Positions 31,305 to 42,528 are shown, numbered from the stretch's first letter. The stretch is 64,000 nt of DNA from Fulvia fulva (GCF_020509005.1 NC_063019.1:3472001-3536000), one strand, 5' to 3'. Notes: generated from the sequence alone by a model not told the origin. Made by a program: numbers and translations.

Positions 31305-32828
31305 TCAATCCTCCGCCCTCTTCTTCACCTTCGGCAACACAACCCAGCAGCCGAGCATCAACACATACGCGCCAATGCAGATGGGATGCAAAACAAAAGT
31401 CCCGGCTCCCTGTGCAATCAAACCAGTAATGAACGGCACCACAGCACCTCCACTGCTCCCTGCCGAACTGATGAAGCTTATGGCGATAGTCTGCATATTA
31501 CCCGGTAAAAGCTTCGTAAACACTGTGGCCGCACAAGGATACACCGGACCAAGCAGCAGACCCAGAATCGCTACACTGACGGCTTCGCCGATGATGTTGG
31601 GAATGAACCAGCACATTAGCTGGAAAATGATGACACCAATGCCCATGGCGAAGACGAATCTCTTCTCGCCAATGCGATGGGCGACGTGGGTAAGCGTGAA
31701 GCGACCGAGAGTAATACCAGCCCAAAAGCCTGAGGTAACGTATCCTACACGAGCTGGGTTGCCGTTGCGATAGTTGATGAGGTAGGAGATGAACCAGCCT
31801 GACTCTGACACCTCTGCTCCCTGATATGCAAAGATGAAGAGCGCTCCAATAAGAGTTGTCTTGTTCTTAAGAGCACGACTAAGTAGATGCCTCTTGGTAA
31901 CTTCGCCATTCTGTCGTGTAGCGAGCTGTTGAAGACTGTTGGCGAATTGCGTTGTGCCTTCTTTTTCGTAGTTCCAGAACGACCAGCCAGCAAAGACCAA
32001 GCCAACAGCTCGGACACCGATGGTGATGAGGAAGAAGCGTGACCAATGTATGCCGTTCGAGACCATGGCTGTGGCGATCAATGGGGCCACAATGCCGCCC
32101 ACGCCGTAAGAGCCGTGAGCAAGACCCAGGATGACTGTCGAGTCTGCCAAGTTGGCACAAAAGACATTGTTCAAGGCAAGATTAATTGCATTGCCAAAGC
32201 CCATAATCAGATAAGCCACCACCACAGCGGGGAAGGGCGGCGTGCAAGAGATGATAACGTAGGCTGCAATCATAAACGCTTCACTCCCCATCAATGTTCT
32301 GGCGCGACCAAACTTTTTTAAGATGGGGTCCGTGACGAAAGCCGCGGTGATGAACCCAGCAGCATTGGCAATCCAGATGAGTGACACGATCGCATAGCCA
32401 ATGCTGTACCATGTCTCAATGTATGGGATGAGAGCTCCAGGCGCCGAGTCGCTCATGCCATTGCCGAAGTAGATCAGACAGGCACATAAGATCCGCCACT
32501 TGTTCATTCTTGGGTACGACCAGCTGGGTACGACTGAGGCGGCTGTCTGGCGGGTCGGTGTTGGAGGCTGGCTGCTCTCGAGCTCATTCGGAGTCTTCGA
32601 CACCTCTGGCGTCTTGAATGGGTCGTGCTTTCGTCCCGGAGTATAGATGGATGCAGGACTGACTGGCTCGTCCGAAGAAGTCTTCTGGGCGAGCTTGCCA
32701 TGATCTTGCAGTTCGATGGCATCAAGTTCTTTGGGGGAGGGCCCTCGAGTGTGCTTCGTGTCACTGGAGGATGTGTTGTTGTCCGAATCGATGGAAAAGC
32801 CTCCTGCGAGACGACACAAGGCAGCCAT
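31305..32828 (-). CDS. Major facilitator superfamily transporter
   Basis: A single-exon gene of 507 residues. The first 105 residues are hydrophilic, Ser/Thr/Pro-rich and cytosolic. Then come about twelve hydrophobic helices, starting at NKWRILCACLIYFGNGM. The loop between helices 2 and 3 reads DPILKKFGRARTLM, a degenerate form of the MFS signature. A long central loop (NYEKEGTTQFANSLQQLATRQ) separates the two six-helix halves. Overall pattern (GNGMSDSAPGALIPYIETWY, SYGVGGIVAPLIA, SGFWAGITLGRF) fits the fungal group related to the fucose/BSC6-type carriers; substrate is not predictable. It is on the same strand as pyrABCN and ends 600 bp upstream of it; no functional link is implied. Confidence 0.85.
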   Translation of the reverse strand: MAALCRLAGGFSIDSDNNTSSSDTKHTRGPSPKELDAIELQDHGKLAQKTSSDEPVSPASIYTPGRKHDPFKTPEVSKTPNELESSQPPTPTRQTAASVVPSWSYPRMNKWRILCACLIYFGNGMSDSAPGALIPYIETWYSIGYAIVSLIWIANAAGFITAAFVTDPILKKFGRARTLMGSEAFMIAAYVIISCTPPFPAVVVAYLIMGFGNAINLALNNVFCANLADSTVILGLAHGSYGVGGIVAPLIATAMVSNGIHWSRFFLITIGVRAVGLVFAGWSFWNYEKEGTTQFANSLQQLATRQNGEVTKRHLLSRALKNKTTLIGALFIFAYQGAEVSESGWFISYLINYRNGNPARVGYVTSGFWAGITLGRFTLTHVAHRIGEKRFVFAMGIGVIIFQLMCWFIPNIIGEAVSVAILGLLLGPVYPCAATVFTKLLPGNMQTIAISFISSAGSSGGAVVPFITGLIAQGAGTFVLHPICIGAYVLMLGCWVVLPKVKKRAED

Positions 32829-33438
32829 TTTGAGTTGTTAAGCAACGATTACTCTAGAACCCAAGGACTCAAGAGAGAGGCTTGAAGCTGAGGGTCAGTA
32901 GCAGCGAACGTGGTGTTGATAAACACTCAAGATGCAAAGCTGTCACAACGAATCATGCTCGCATGTGAGTTCTTACTAATTTATTCAGCGGAGAGGCCAT
33001 TTTAAGGTCATCACGGCGGAGATATGCCAAAGGGGAATGAAAGCGAGGCATGGAGGCGGCCTGTGTTTCCCGATTGAGCGGTGCCGGCCCATTGTTGAGG
33101 AAGCCAAATGACTGGGAAACGTTGTGGAGAGCTGGGGTAGCTGCTGCCGTCTATGTCATCCATTGTGTACATCTTCGCATGTGGAAGCTGTCGTGCTGAT
33201 GATTGATGACAGCTCGAGGTCATTGGAAGAGGTGGTGTGAGGCAGGAAGGAGGGTGTGAATGAGGTAGGGGTGTTCAAGTCGAACCCTGGTCGAGGATCA
33301 TGACGTCTGTGTCAGCGGACCTGCTCCGCTATCCATGAGCAACATCGAAGAACATTGAATCCTCCAACAGCGACCCGGGCTTCGACACCAGTGCTCGAGA
33401 TCAACTTTGCACCAAGATAACAGCAGTAGTCACTCACG
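32829..33438. other. Divergent promoter region, MFS gene and SVF1
   Basis: About 610 bp between two divergently transcribed genes. No gene is seen. It must contain both promoters, but no convincing core element stands out. Confidence 0.4.
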
Positions 33439-34725
33439 ATGTTCAATTGGGTGAAGCAGACGCATGTCAGCCAGTCCCAAATTCCCCTCCACACAACTGA
33501 CTGTCGCCTAGCGTAGGCATAACGGACTCCAACCATGGACCGGAAGGCATACAATCGGTCGCCAAGCAGGTCGAACAGACACCATTCACCGAGCTGAGCA
33601 AGGATGACATGAAGTGGGAGCTGGTCAATGGCACAAATGTCGAGACGAAGACGTTCTATGTCATTGGCGACAACGGCAAGATTGGGCTAGCGCAAGTTAT
33701 CTACAGCGATGTCATGGGAGTGAGTTGTGAACAATCAGCGGAAGATCGGTCATTGAGGTGCTGATTTGCGCTATAGGTACGGACCACTGCGCAATTCAGC
33801 AGCAAGATCTACTCGAACGAGGCGGGCAAGCCGCATCTGTGGGCATCCGATAGCCTGAACAACTTCTCTTTCTCGAAGGACAAGCAGAGCTTCAAGGCAG
33901 ACAACTGTGCGATGGATATGAGCGAGGATGGAAAGAGCTACCACATCAAGTCATCGACGAACAAGACGCAAGTGGTCGACCTGAAGTTTACCCAGGCCAC
34001 GCCGGGCTTCGTGGTTGGCAAGGATGGGACAAGCACATTTGGAACAGATCCAGCGCATCCTTGGGGCAAGATGTACCACAAGTTCTGGCCGAGATGCAAT
34101 GTTGAGGGCACCATCATGACCAAGGAGGGACCAGTCGACTTCAAGGGGAAGGGCGTGTTCATCCACGCTTTGCAGGGAATGAAGCCACATTTCGCAGGTA
34201 AGTCGCAACATAAGGGCAAGCATGAAGTAATGCGACTGACACATCTCAGCTGCCAAGTGGAATTTCTGCTACTTCCAGACCCCCATGTACACCGCTATCA
34301 TGATGGAATACACAACACCACCATCGTACGGCGAGACCAAGGTCAATGTCGGCGGTATCGTCAAGGATGGCGAAGTCATATTCGCAGGCGCGTCGCCACT
34401 ACTCAAAGCAGAGCATACAGAGATCAAAGGAGACCCAGACAACGACTGGCCAGAACCTTCCGCAGTGGCCTTCGCCTGGGACGGCAAGACCAAAGATGGC
34501 AAGGAGCTTCACGCCGAGGTCAAGGGCGCCCTTGGACCACGAACCGACAGAGTCGACGTGATGGGCGAGGTACCAAAGTTCGTCAAGCAGATCGTTGCTG
34601 GTGCAGCCGGCACGAAGCCATACATCTATCAGTACACGCCAAAGCTCAAGCTCAAGCTGAACATCGGAGGAGAGGAGCAGGGAGAGGAGGGACAGCTCTT
34701 TATGGAGGCCACGTTCATCTCATAG
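33439..34725 (+). CDS. SVF1: SVF1-like lipocalin-fold protein (survival factor 1)
   Basis: Four exons (33439-33461, 33512-33719, 33777-34197, 34250-34725) give 375 residues, close to the usual 380. Family signatures are clear: [110 protein letters not shown] and [10 protein letters not shown]. In yeast Svf1 protects against oxidative and cold stress and helps move ceramide from ER to Golgi; two lipocalin-like halves bind the lipid. The first intron is the uncertain part. MFNWVKQ at 33439 fits the conserved N-terminus (MFxW), and joining it in frame requires a GC donor (GCATGT at 33462) with acceptor TAG at 33511. The other two introns are ordinary GT-AG. Confidence 0.88.
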
Positions 34726-35998
34726 GGAATTGGGTGGCAGGATCGACAGTGCAGCATTCGATGCGACCTTTTGGCGTTGGTCTTGGTGAGCTCTCACGCG
34801 TAATGACCCTACTCTGGCATATGGCTTGGCATCGCCATACCCTGTTGATGCATGCGATATAGATAATGACATGATCATAGATCTCATCATTTCCCAGCTT
34901 CGATGCCCTTTCTCAGCTCACTTGCATTCTTCGTGCCTTCTCTGAAACGGAGCTTTGACAGTGCCGGCATTGATCGTACCTTCCCTGAGATGGAGCTTTA
35001 ACAGCGCACGTGCTCGCAAGCCAAGCTGAGCAAGCATGCCTCTTCCAACAGTGCTATAAAGATGTTTCCTCTCACCACACTGCCTCTCTCAACTACATCA
35101 ACATCCAACATGTCAAAGTGACATCGAACGACCTCCTTTGCCTCCAAGTGAGCTCAGTCAGGATGAGTCACCACCACTAGCAAGGCGAGTCGTGCCACCA
35201 CCCTCACTCATTTACAAGATCTGAAGCTGACAAATGGCAGCCAGATATGATACATCCCGATCGCAAGGCGGCGACGTAACAGAAACCTCAGGACCGACGA
35301 AGTCCTATTCACCGTGCTGGTCCTCACTTTCGACGGCATTTTCATGGCTGCGTTTCAAGTCGCGATGACGACAGCGGTTCGCTAGGCAGAAGCGGCTCAC
35401 ATCACGGCAAGTCGCGCGCCTCGAAGTGAAGGTATTGGCGAGCAGGGTGTCCCAGCTGCTTCCCGCTGCTCTCCCCTAGATGTGCGGCCGTTCTTCACCA
35501 AGGGCCATACACTTCGAGCAAATCGTTCTGGCACAAGACTACCATATCTCGACAAGCTCCTCTGGAATCTCTGTCTGGACTGCAGCTATATCGAAGCCAA
35601 GAAGAGTGCTGTTTGCCAATCATGCCCGGGGCGAGAACCGGGCTGCCTTCAAGATTCGCACTTCACTCTACACCACGTTCGCGCAGTCTTGTTACTTTTA
35701 TATGCACAATTCGGCGCTTCCCGCCAGCCGTTGGCGATTCTGGCCACTCAACGGTAGCGAGAGTCGCGACAATGCTTGCAAGGTGCGCTGTGAGGTTTCA
35801 CATCGATGTGCGGCCTATAAGAAGGCTCATCTCTTCGGCTTTCTACTGTCGAAAGCTCTACCTCATTCACAAACACCGCCACTCAGCATACGCTACACTC
35901 TACCACCCGTTCAACAACCAAGATCAACAACTACAACGAGAAGTGGTACGTTATGAGCTGCCAAATGTTCAAGATCTTGCTAACGATAGGCAGAGAAC
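34726..35998. other. Interval upstream of histone H4 variant A, with an unresolved coding-like stretch
   Basis: A TATA box (CTATAAAG near 35054) and a CT/CA-rich leader precede ATGTCAAAG at about 35110. Downstream, a frame reading DIERPPLPPSELSQDESPP and later fragments (AARYDTSRSQGGDVTETSG; FARQKRLTSRQVARLEVKVL) look coding-like up to the stop near 35479, but no single set of GT-AG introns joins them. It may be a small spliced gene or a decayed one. From about 35814 (CTATAAG) the H4 variant A promoter and leader begin, including a 5' UTR intron candidate at 35946-35989 (GTACGT donor, GCTAAC branch, TAG acceptor). Confidence 0.35.
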
Positions 35999-36927
35999 AT
36001 GTCAAATAAGCAAGGCAAGATCATGCTTCGTGACACCAGCGATTACCGCCAGAACCGACCGCGCAACAAGACCGAAGCCCCCAACAGCAGCGCCAACAAA
36101 GCTGCCAGCAAGTCCAGTAATCTATCGTCGAACAACCGAGCTTTATCGGTCGCGAGCTCGTACGATCCGGCAGAGGACGATCACAACACCAGCGGCGGCG
36201 CATCCTCAATAGCCAAGACTCCGGATGTTGTCATGAGTGGAGGCAATGGAGACGGCCCTAACGTCCAGGTCGAAATCGCGTACCAAGATAATGTCAATGA
36301 GAACGACAGACACGTCCGGTCTACAGCACCGACCCCACAGCCGGCTCAGGCCCAGGTTCAACCACGAAGCGGCGTTGGCCGTGCAGTGACCATCCGCCGC
36401 CACCGGTATGTTCGACAGCCGAAGCTTATCTATATAGACATTAACTGACGTCTTACAGAAGAGTGTAAGAGACAACCTCCAAGGCGTAACAGAGCCCGCC
36501 ATCCGCCGCCTTGCTCGCCGCGGAGGCGTCGTAAGAGTGTCGAGCCCAATCTATGAAGATATTCGCAATGTGATCAGAACCCGCTGCACCAACGTAAGTT
36601 CCGCGTATCCCGGGTTTGACTGCGCTTCTATCACTGACACATAGCAGGTCATCAAGAAAGCCGTGATCTACCTTGGTAAGAAGCGTTCTCCATCATTGAT
36701 CAAAGCGCCGATACTAACAAGGCTTTACAGAGCACGCCAATCGCACGACTGTCACAGCAGTCGACATTGTCCATGCACTCAATTCTCTGGGAAGCCCAAT
36801 TGCAGTAAGTTTCTCATTCATCAGTTACCCCAGGCTCGATGCTAACGGTTCTCAGGGCTTTGGCGACGGAGGCCAGATTCAAGTGCTCGAGAACCAGTAT
36901 CGCCCAAAGGCATTCGAAGAGCAGTGA
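35999..36927 (+). CDS. Divergent histone H4 variant A with long N-terminal extension
   Basis: Five exons: 35999-about 36409, 36459-36593, 36648-36675, 36731-36804, 36856-36927. Exons 2-5 encode an H4 histone fold: [21 protein letters not shown], then [47 protein letters not shown]. The usual GFGG end is replaced by GFGDGG plus about 18 extra residues. Instead of the 25-residue lysine-rich tail there are some 130 residues rich in Ser, Asn, Gln and Asp, ending in TIRRHR just before the fold. Two intron sites (after RHR and before VIKK) match those of variant B. The first is odd: the phase-2 donor GTATGT at 36406 would shift the frame and hit a stop; the frame is kept only with a weaker phase-0 donor (GTTCGA at 36410, adding a Tyr) or one further upstream. 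If functional, a specialised chromatin role is inferred. Confidence 0.75.
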
Positions 36928-37502
36928 TACTATAATGCGCGGAGAAAGCGAGAGAGACGAAACAGAAGAACAGCTCGTCAGCTCGCAAGAAGTAGCCGAG
37001 AGCTCAAGGTATGGGGGCGTACTTGGATGAGCCGATGAGCAAAGCGAGTTCATCATCGCCGCAGCAGGAGAGTTCTTCGCAGGGGCAGATTTCCCAGGAC
37101 GACTGCATATCAGATACGCGAAGCACGTATACTCCGTCGCTTGCTATGTATCACGATAGGCGATAGTCACTCTCGCTCTTGCCCTACTACACACGTCTTG
37201 ATCTACACTGAGTCGAATCTCCATCTGTGAATGTCCACCATGTCCGCACTCTCCACACATCAAGCCCGCGGACATCTCGACGCCACCCCGCGACCTCACT
37301 CCAAGCGCCAAACAAAACAAACATCTTCACATCTTCATTCACTTCGTCGCAAACAACTCACATTGCTGCCTAGTTTTATGTAATCTCACTTGAAATGGCT
37401 CGCTATCGCCCTTCCAATGCAGAACTGTTGCGCTCAGACGTACCACACCGCACACAACCCACACCAGCGAGCACTCACAGTTATCGCATTCCTCCATCAA
37501 CA
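36928..37502. other. Promoter region between the two H4 variants
   Basis: About 575 bp. No gene is seen. The 200 bp before 37503 are C/A-rich like a fungal leader. No separate H3 gene is found here, unlike the usual divergent H3-H4 pair of fungi. Confidence 0.4.
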
Positions 37503-37968
37503 ATGGCGTCCGGCGGCAAAGGAAAAACAGGAGTGGGAATTGGAGCCGGCGGCAAAGGACTCGGTCAGGGTGGAAAGACGCCCAAGCGACATCGGTACGC
37601 GCAACTCACAATGACCACATCGCGAAGACCACATCACTAACATCCACCAGCAAGATCCTCCGCGACAACATCCAAGGCGTCACCAAAGGAGACATCCGTC
37701 GCCTCGCGCGCCGTGGCGGTGTCAAACGCATCTCTGGTCAGATCTACGACGAGACACGGTCGGTGTTGAGGATTCGCTTGACGGACGTGAGTTCCACTTC
37801 TCCCGAGTGAGTGGCGAGGGAAATGCTGATTACGATGAACAGATCCTGAAAGACATCTGCGCAGTAGTCGAGTCTTGCGGCCGGAAGACTGTGTGTGTCA
37901 CAGATGTGGTCTTTGTACTGAACCGCTTGGGACGGCCGATCTATGGCTTTGGTGAGGGGGCGAGATGA
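37503..37968 (+). CDS. Histone H4 variant B
   Basis: Three exons (37503-37594, 37651-37786, 37843-37968) give 117 residues, against 102 for canonical H4. The start is chosen because [12 protein letters not shown] opens a Gly/Lys-rich tail of H4 type; the tail is about 12-14 residues longer than normal and ends in the conserved KRHRK that includes the Lys20 position. The fold is near-canonical at first ([38 protein letters not shown]), then diverges: [20 protein letters not shown] replaces the usual strand with its TYTEHAKRK, introducing two cysteines. The C-terminus reads [12 protein letters not shown], four residues beyond the family norm. Both introns are GT-AG and sit at the same places as the shared introns of variant A, so the two genes look like diverged tandem duplicates. 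Confidence 0.85.
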
Positions 37969-38375
37969 GGACTGTCGAGGATCACTTCGCGGGATGTGAC
38001 TACGGAGGAGTGCGCATGAATATACGACTACAGGTGGCGCATATGGTAGCGGACGCTTGAGATTCAGGTTGGAGCGACGATACCCATGAATGACATGAAC
38101 AGGCTGGAGGACCGGCTTGCTGTGCCGCTTTGCGGCGCGGCTTGATTGCGCAAAGGCAAGGAGAGGAAAGCGTGAAACAGAAGGTGGCGAGATGAGCTTG
38201 CACAGTATGTACATGGAAACGCACAAATTTGCACGCGAGCCCTTCGAAACGCACTGATATGAAGGCTCCCAGGCGAGCAGTATCCTCCTTCGCGCTTCCA
38301 ACTATACATCGAAGTCCCTCTCCATCACACACCACACAACCCGTACACTCTCCCCCTCCCCACCATCCTCTCACT
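37969..38375. other. Convergent 3' region, H4 variant B and the repeat protein
   Basis: About 400 bp between two convergent genes. Nothing coding; it should hold both 3' ends. Confidence 0.45.
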
Positions 38376-41300
38376 TCAAAACGTATACAACCGTCCCCCA
38401 GCACCCTCCCCAAACCCCTCCAGCGCCAACCCCGGACTATGTCCCTCCTCCAGCAGCTCCTCCAGCATCTTCCGCTGCTTAACAACCTGAAAACTCAACC
38501 GACTCTGTCTCCATTCCTTCTTCTCCCTCTTCTCAACGACGGGTGAATGAACCGGACTCTCACCTCGCTCCGCCGCATCTTCAGCTGACGTCGCTCGTGC
38601 AGATCCACCACCGGTCAGGATGTTCAGTGTGCCTTGGAGGATTGAGGATCTTCTGCGATGTTTGCTGCTAGAATCATCAATTGGAGTAGGGCCGCTGGGC
38701 AGACCGGATGGGCGCCGAGACGGCTCACTCTTGTACGCTAAGGGTGAAGGTGGACTTTCATTCTGCTTTGAAGGGGTTGTTCTTGGTTTTCGAGGAGCCC
38801 ATGGTGTTTCCGGAAGGTATGGTATCTCGGGAGGTGTGGTTGGTGCTTCTAGACGCTTGTTTCCTACTGCGACCGCCCCCTTTGCTTCAATAGGTGCGGT
38901 GAGGTCTTCTGGAGGCTTGTTTGCTTCTGCGTCCACTTCTGCTTCATGAGATTCCGGAGCCGGTGACATTCGAGGACGACTGGGCCCTGGTTTTGGTGAT
39001 CGCGGAGGTGCTGAGACCCGCGAAGGACCGGCCTGTGGACATATCATCGTACCTCGAGACACTCCTGTACCAACGGCTTGAACCTCATCTTCTGGTCTGG
39101 CAAGGGTTGGCACTTGCGGTATGGGGACGTAGCCTCGCGGAGAAGTATTGAAGACTGCAAGCCTGGGCTTAGGGGACTGTAGGATGGCTAACACTCGTGG
39201 TGAAATTGGCGATGTGTTTACAACCGCCAGCTTAGCTTTGGCCAGTCTCGGAGTCGGCGGTATCTGGGGAGAAGTAGGTGAGTTATTGACGACAGCCAGT
39301 TGAGCCCTACGTAGTCTTGGGGTTGGTGGTATCGGCGGTAGGCCTTCGGCTGCCTCCTTTTTTGCTTGCTTGTTACACATCATCTCCCAGATCTTGCGCT
39401 CCAACGAGGCGTCATTCGTGTCAAGGCAGCTGAATCCGTGTTAGTTTATTGTCGTCTCTCGGTTAGATGGGTTTAACTCACTACTCACGCATCTCCTCGA
39501 GAGTCACGGTCTTTAGCATTACGTCCATCAGACCTCGTCCAAAGTCTTTCACCATTCGATTGACCTTTGGAGCAACCAGTCTCCTCGCAATTTCCTGCTT
39601 CTGCTGCCACGTGCTACTCTCATCGATGCGTTCGGCTTCTTCTCTGCCGTCTCTTTTCTTGTAAGCCTCATCCTGTCTGGCATTCGGGAGACCGGCCTCG
39701 TAGAGTCCTTGTGGATAGCCTTCAGGCGACTCTGTCAGCCCCAGTCCCTCGTCAAGGACATCTCGTGCGAAAGTGTCTTTTCGTTCCTCGACGATAGTGG
39801 TCGGTATTGATCCAGGTCTTGCGCCGGGGACAGGCAGTTTGCCGCTGCTTCTGCGGGATGCGATAGATAGTGACGAAATGCCAGGTCTCGATCCGGATTG
39901 CGATATGCCATCACTCTTAGATGGCGAGCGAATTGATGCTCCCAGTATGGCCTCCAACGACACTGTGCCGTTGCTACTTCCAGGCCTGCTGGCTCCAAGC
40001 TTGGTCGAAGAGCTACCAAAACTGCTCGGCGCTGTCTTGTTGCGCTGCATCATCGGTCTGGGCTTCGGCGACGTTCTATCACTGCCGCTACTTCCAATCG
40101 AAATGGTCATACGCTTCGTCACAGGCATGACCACAGGTATCGTCCTATGACTGGTGCCAGGGCTCACCTGAGATCCAGCACTGTGTGGTCGGGCACTGGT
40201 CCCATACTCAAAGCTAGCAAGGCGAAAGGGTACATACGATCGTAAGTTGCCGGTACCACTACCCTTGCTTGGTGTAGCGCTGCCAGTAGTAGAGAAAGAT
40301 CTCATGCTACCAGACTGTCCAGATGAAAGTTCTCCGTCGAGCATGTTTGAATTTAGACGCTGTCCATTGGGCGTGACACCGTTGTCGTATGGCGAGCTCC
40401 ATAATGAAGCAGCCATAGAGCTGAGAGAGCCGAAGGGGTTGCGAAGCCATGCCCACCTGCTTGATGATTGCGCGTTCGTGTCAAGATTACCAGGATCCTG
40501 CTGAAACTGAAGAATGTTGTTCAAAACCTCTTCAGTTCTACCTCGACCTAACACGTCTGTGTTGCCCGCATATTCCAGTGAGGATCGAAGGTGCTCTGCT
40601 GCTCTCTCGAAGCCATCTGGTCCAGCCAGATATGCCGCCAGACCTGCATAGTAGTGGCTCTGTGCGGCGATCCTGGAAAGTGTTTCGAAATCTTGCTGTC
40701 CAGCATCCGTCTCCAGCGCCAGTCTAGCTAGATCTAGGCCAGAAGTCGCACAGTCATAGGCGTCTTGGTATTGATCGCGGCTTGATGGCTGTCGAATCTG
40801 TGTAAGTGCTCGCACCAAGCGTATCTGGATCACCGTGTTGAGCGCTGCCCGCCCGTTGGCAGTCGCATATCTTTTGACGAGGTCCAGGTCGCGCTCGTAC
40901 GCGGATGGGTCTTTGCCGCGCAGAGCTCGACCGGGCAAAGTGTCGTCTGTCGTCGATCGCTCGCTCTCGTCTTCAGTGGTAGTGGCGCCGCCGGAAAAGG
41001 CTTCAAGTATAGCATCGGCAGGCGTAGTAGGAATGTTACGTCCTGAAGTTAACCTATTATCAACTTGATCTTTATTCTCGACTTCAATGGTAGTGGCGTT
41101 GTCCGAAGATTCTCGAGCCCGACACGGGCCAGACGGCGGTCTATTGACAGGTCGTGAAGTTACTCCAGTGGTAATGGTGTTGTCAGGAGATGATCGACGC
41201 CGACTGGCGCCTGGCAGCGGTACATCAGCATGTTGTGAAGTTACTCCAGTGGTAGTGCTGTTGTCCCAAGCTTCTCGACCACCACTTCGGCCTGCAAGCG

Positions 41301-42528
41301 ACAACTTGGCAAGCATCGGAGTTATACCAGTAGCGGTGATGTTCTCCAGAGATTCTGGTCCGCGACTCGGGCCTGCAAGCGGGACATTGCCAGTCGGTGT
41401 AGTTGCTTTAGTGGCAGCGGTGTTATCTCCCGATTCTCGACCACGACTTGGGGGGCCCGCAAGCGGGATATCTTCACGTCCTGAAGGTACTTCATCAGCA
41501 CTCCGGTCTTCGTCTTCGTCTTCGTCCTCGAGAGGCGCAGTGTGATATGCGCCATCTTCATCCTGGTAGCCAAAGAAGTCTCTGGACACGTATGCTGCTT
41601 CGTGTCCTCCCTCTCCACATTGATTCCGGTCATCTTCGTCCTGACCATCAGAGCCTTGATCAGAGCCTTGGTCCGTACCTACTTCCTGACCTTCTCCCCT
41701 CTCTTCATAGTACTTATCCTCCACTTCGTCCTGGCCCTGGCCATTACCCTCGTCTTCAGCGTTCTCCTCTTCATCAGTCAAGATACTAGCATCTTCTGCA
41801 CTCTCCTCTTCTGCATTCCCATCTTCTTCATCCGATCCTCCATAGTAAGAACGAGGAGCCGCATGTGAAGGCTGGAAAGCAGCCGGCACACCATCAGAGA
41901 CCAGTCCCAGCTCGGGCTCCCCAACATCATTGCCCCTTTCCAGTCCCTTCAAGATATCAGGCTGCGACGGGTCCTCCACCCTGGGCGCGGTAGATCCCTC
42001 CGCCTGAAATCGAAGTAAATTCGCCCTCCGCTGTCTCCAAAACGGATCAACGTTTCCGTCCTCATCGCGTGCAACTTCGTCCGGTATCAGCGAGACCTCA
42101 TCTGAGCTTTGAGATGCCGTGCGCTCCTCATTGAGCTGAGGGGCTTCCTCCTTGCTGCAGTCTTCCAGAATCTCCGCAGGCTTCGCTGAGCCTTCTGAAG
42201 TCTCCCTCTTAGCACTCTTGCGCCGTTCCAAGACCTCCCAATGGTCTTGGCTCCGCTCCTGTCTCTGGACATCCCACGCGGATAGACGTCTCCGCTTTCC
42301 GGACGACTGATTCCTCCGCCACCTGTACGAACAGCCATTGGGACATGGGACTCCTGGGGAGATCTCGCTCAACGGCGCGCGACATTTGCCGCAATGACAG
42401 CGCTGTGCACGTCCTCGCTGTTCCTCTCCTAACACCTGAGTGAGTCTGCACTTCCCGGACGCCCGCTTGACAATGGACCATCGCTTGTCGTTTTGCTCTC
42501 CATCTTCGGCTTCATCATCAGTTGCCAT
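38376..42528 (-). CDS. Large hydrophilic protein with two sets of tandem repeats (1,365 residues)
   Basis: Two exons (42528-39485 and 39429-38376) joined by a 55-bp intron with donor GTAGTG give 1,365 residues; the earlier GTGAGT would break the frame. Near residues 42-67 there is a cysteine cluster (CHCGKC...GVPCPNGC) that could bind zinc. Residues about 200-340 are very acidic. Five imperfect copies of a unit of about 27 residues (SRG-RES-DNTTTTGVTS---VPLAG) follow at about 365-505. A helical segment at about 555-700 (NTVIQIRLVRALTQIR, DCATSGLDLARLAL, SHYYAGLAAYLAG) resembles TPR or MIT-type helices. In the C-terminal exon, PPTPRLRRAQLAVVNNSP is repeated three times with changes. No family is recognised. 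The helices and disordered surroundings suggest a scaffold; this is inference. Confidence 0.6.

Noticed and set aside
33260..33300. tRNA-like B-box (GTTCGA) on the minus strand, and a similar one near 18,940
   Set aside because: The flanking bases do not pair into a T-arm, and no A-box or acceptor stem is found at the right distance.
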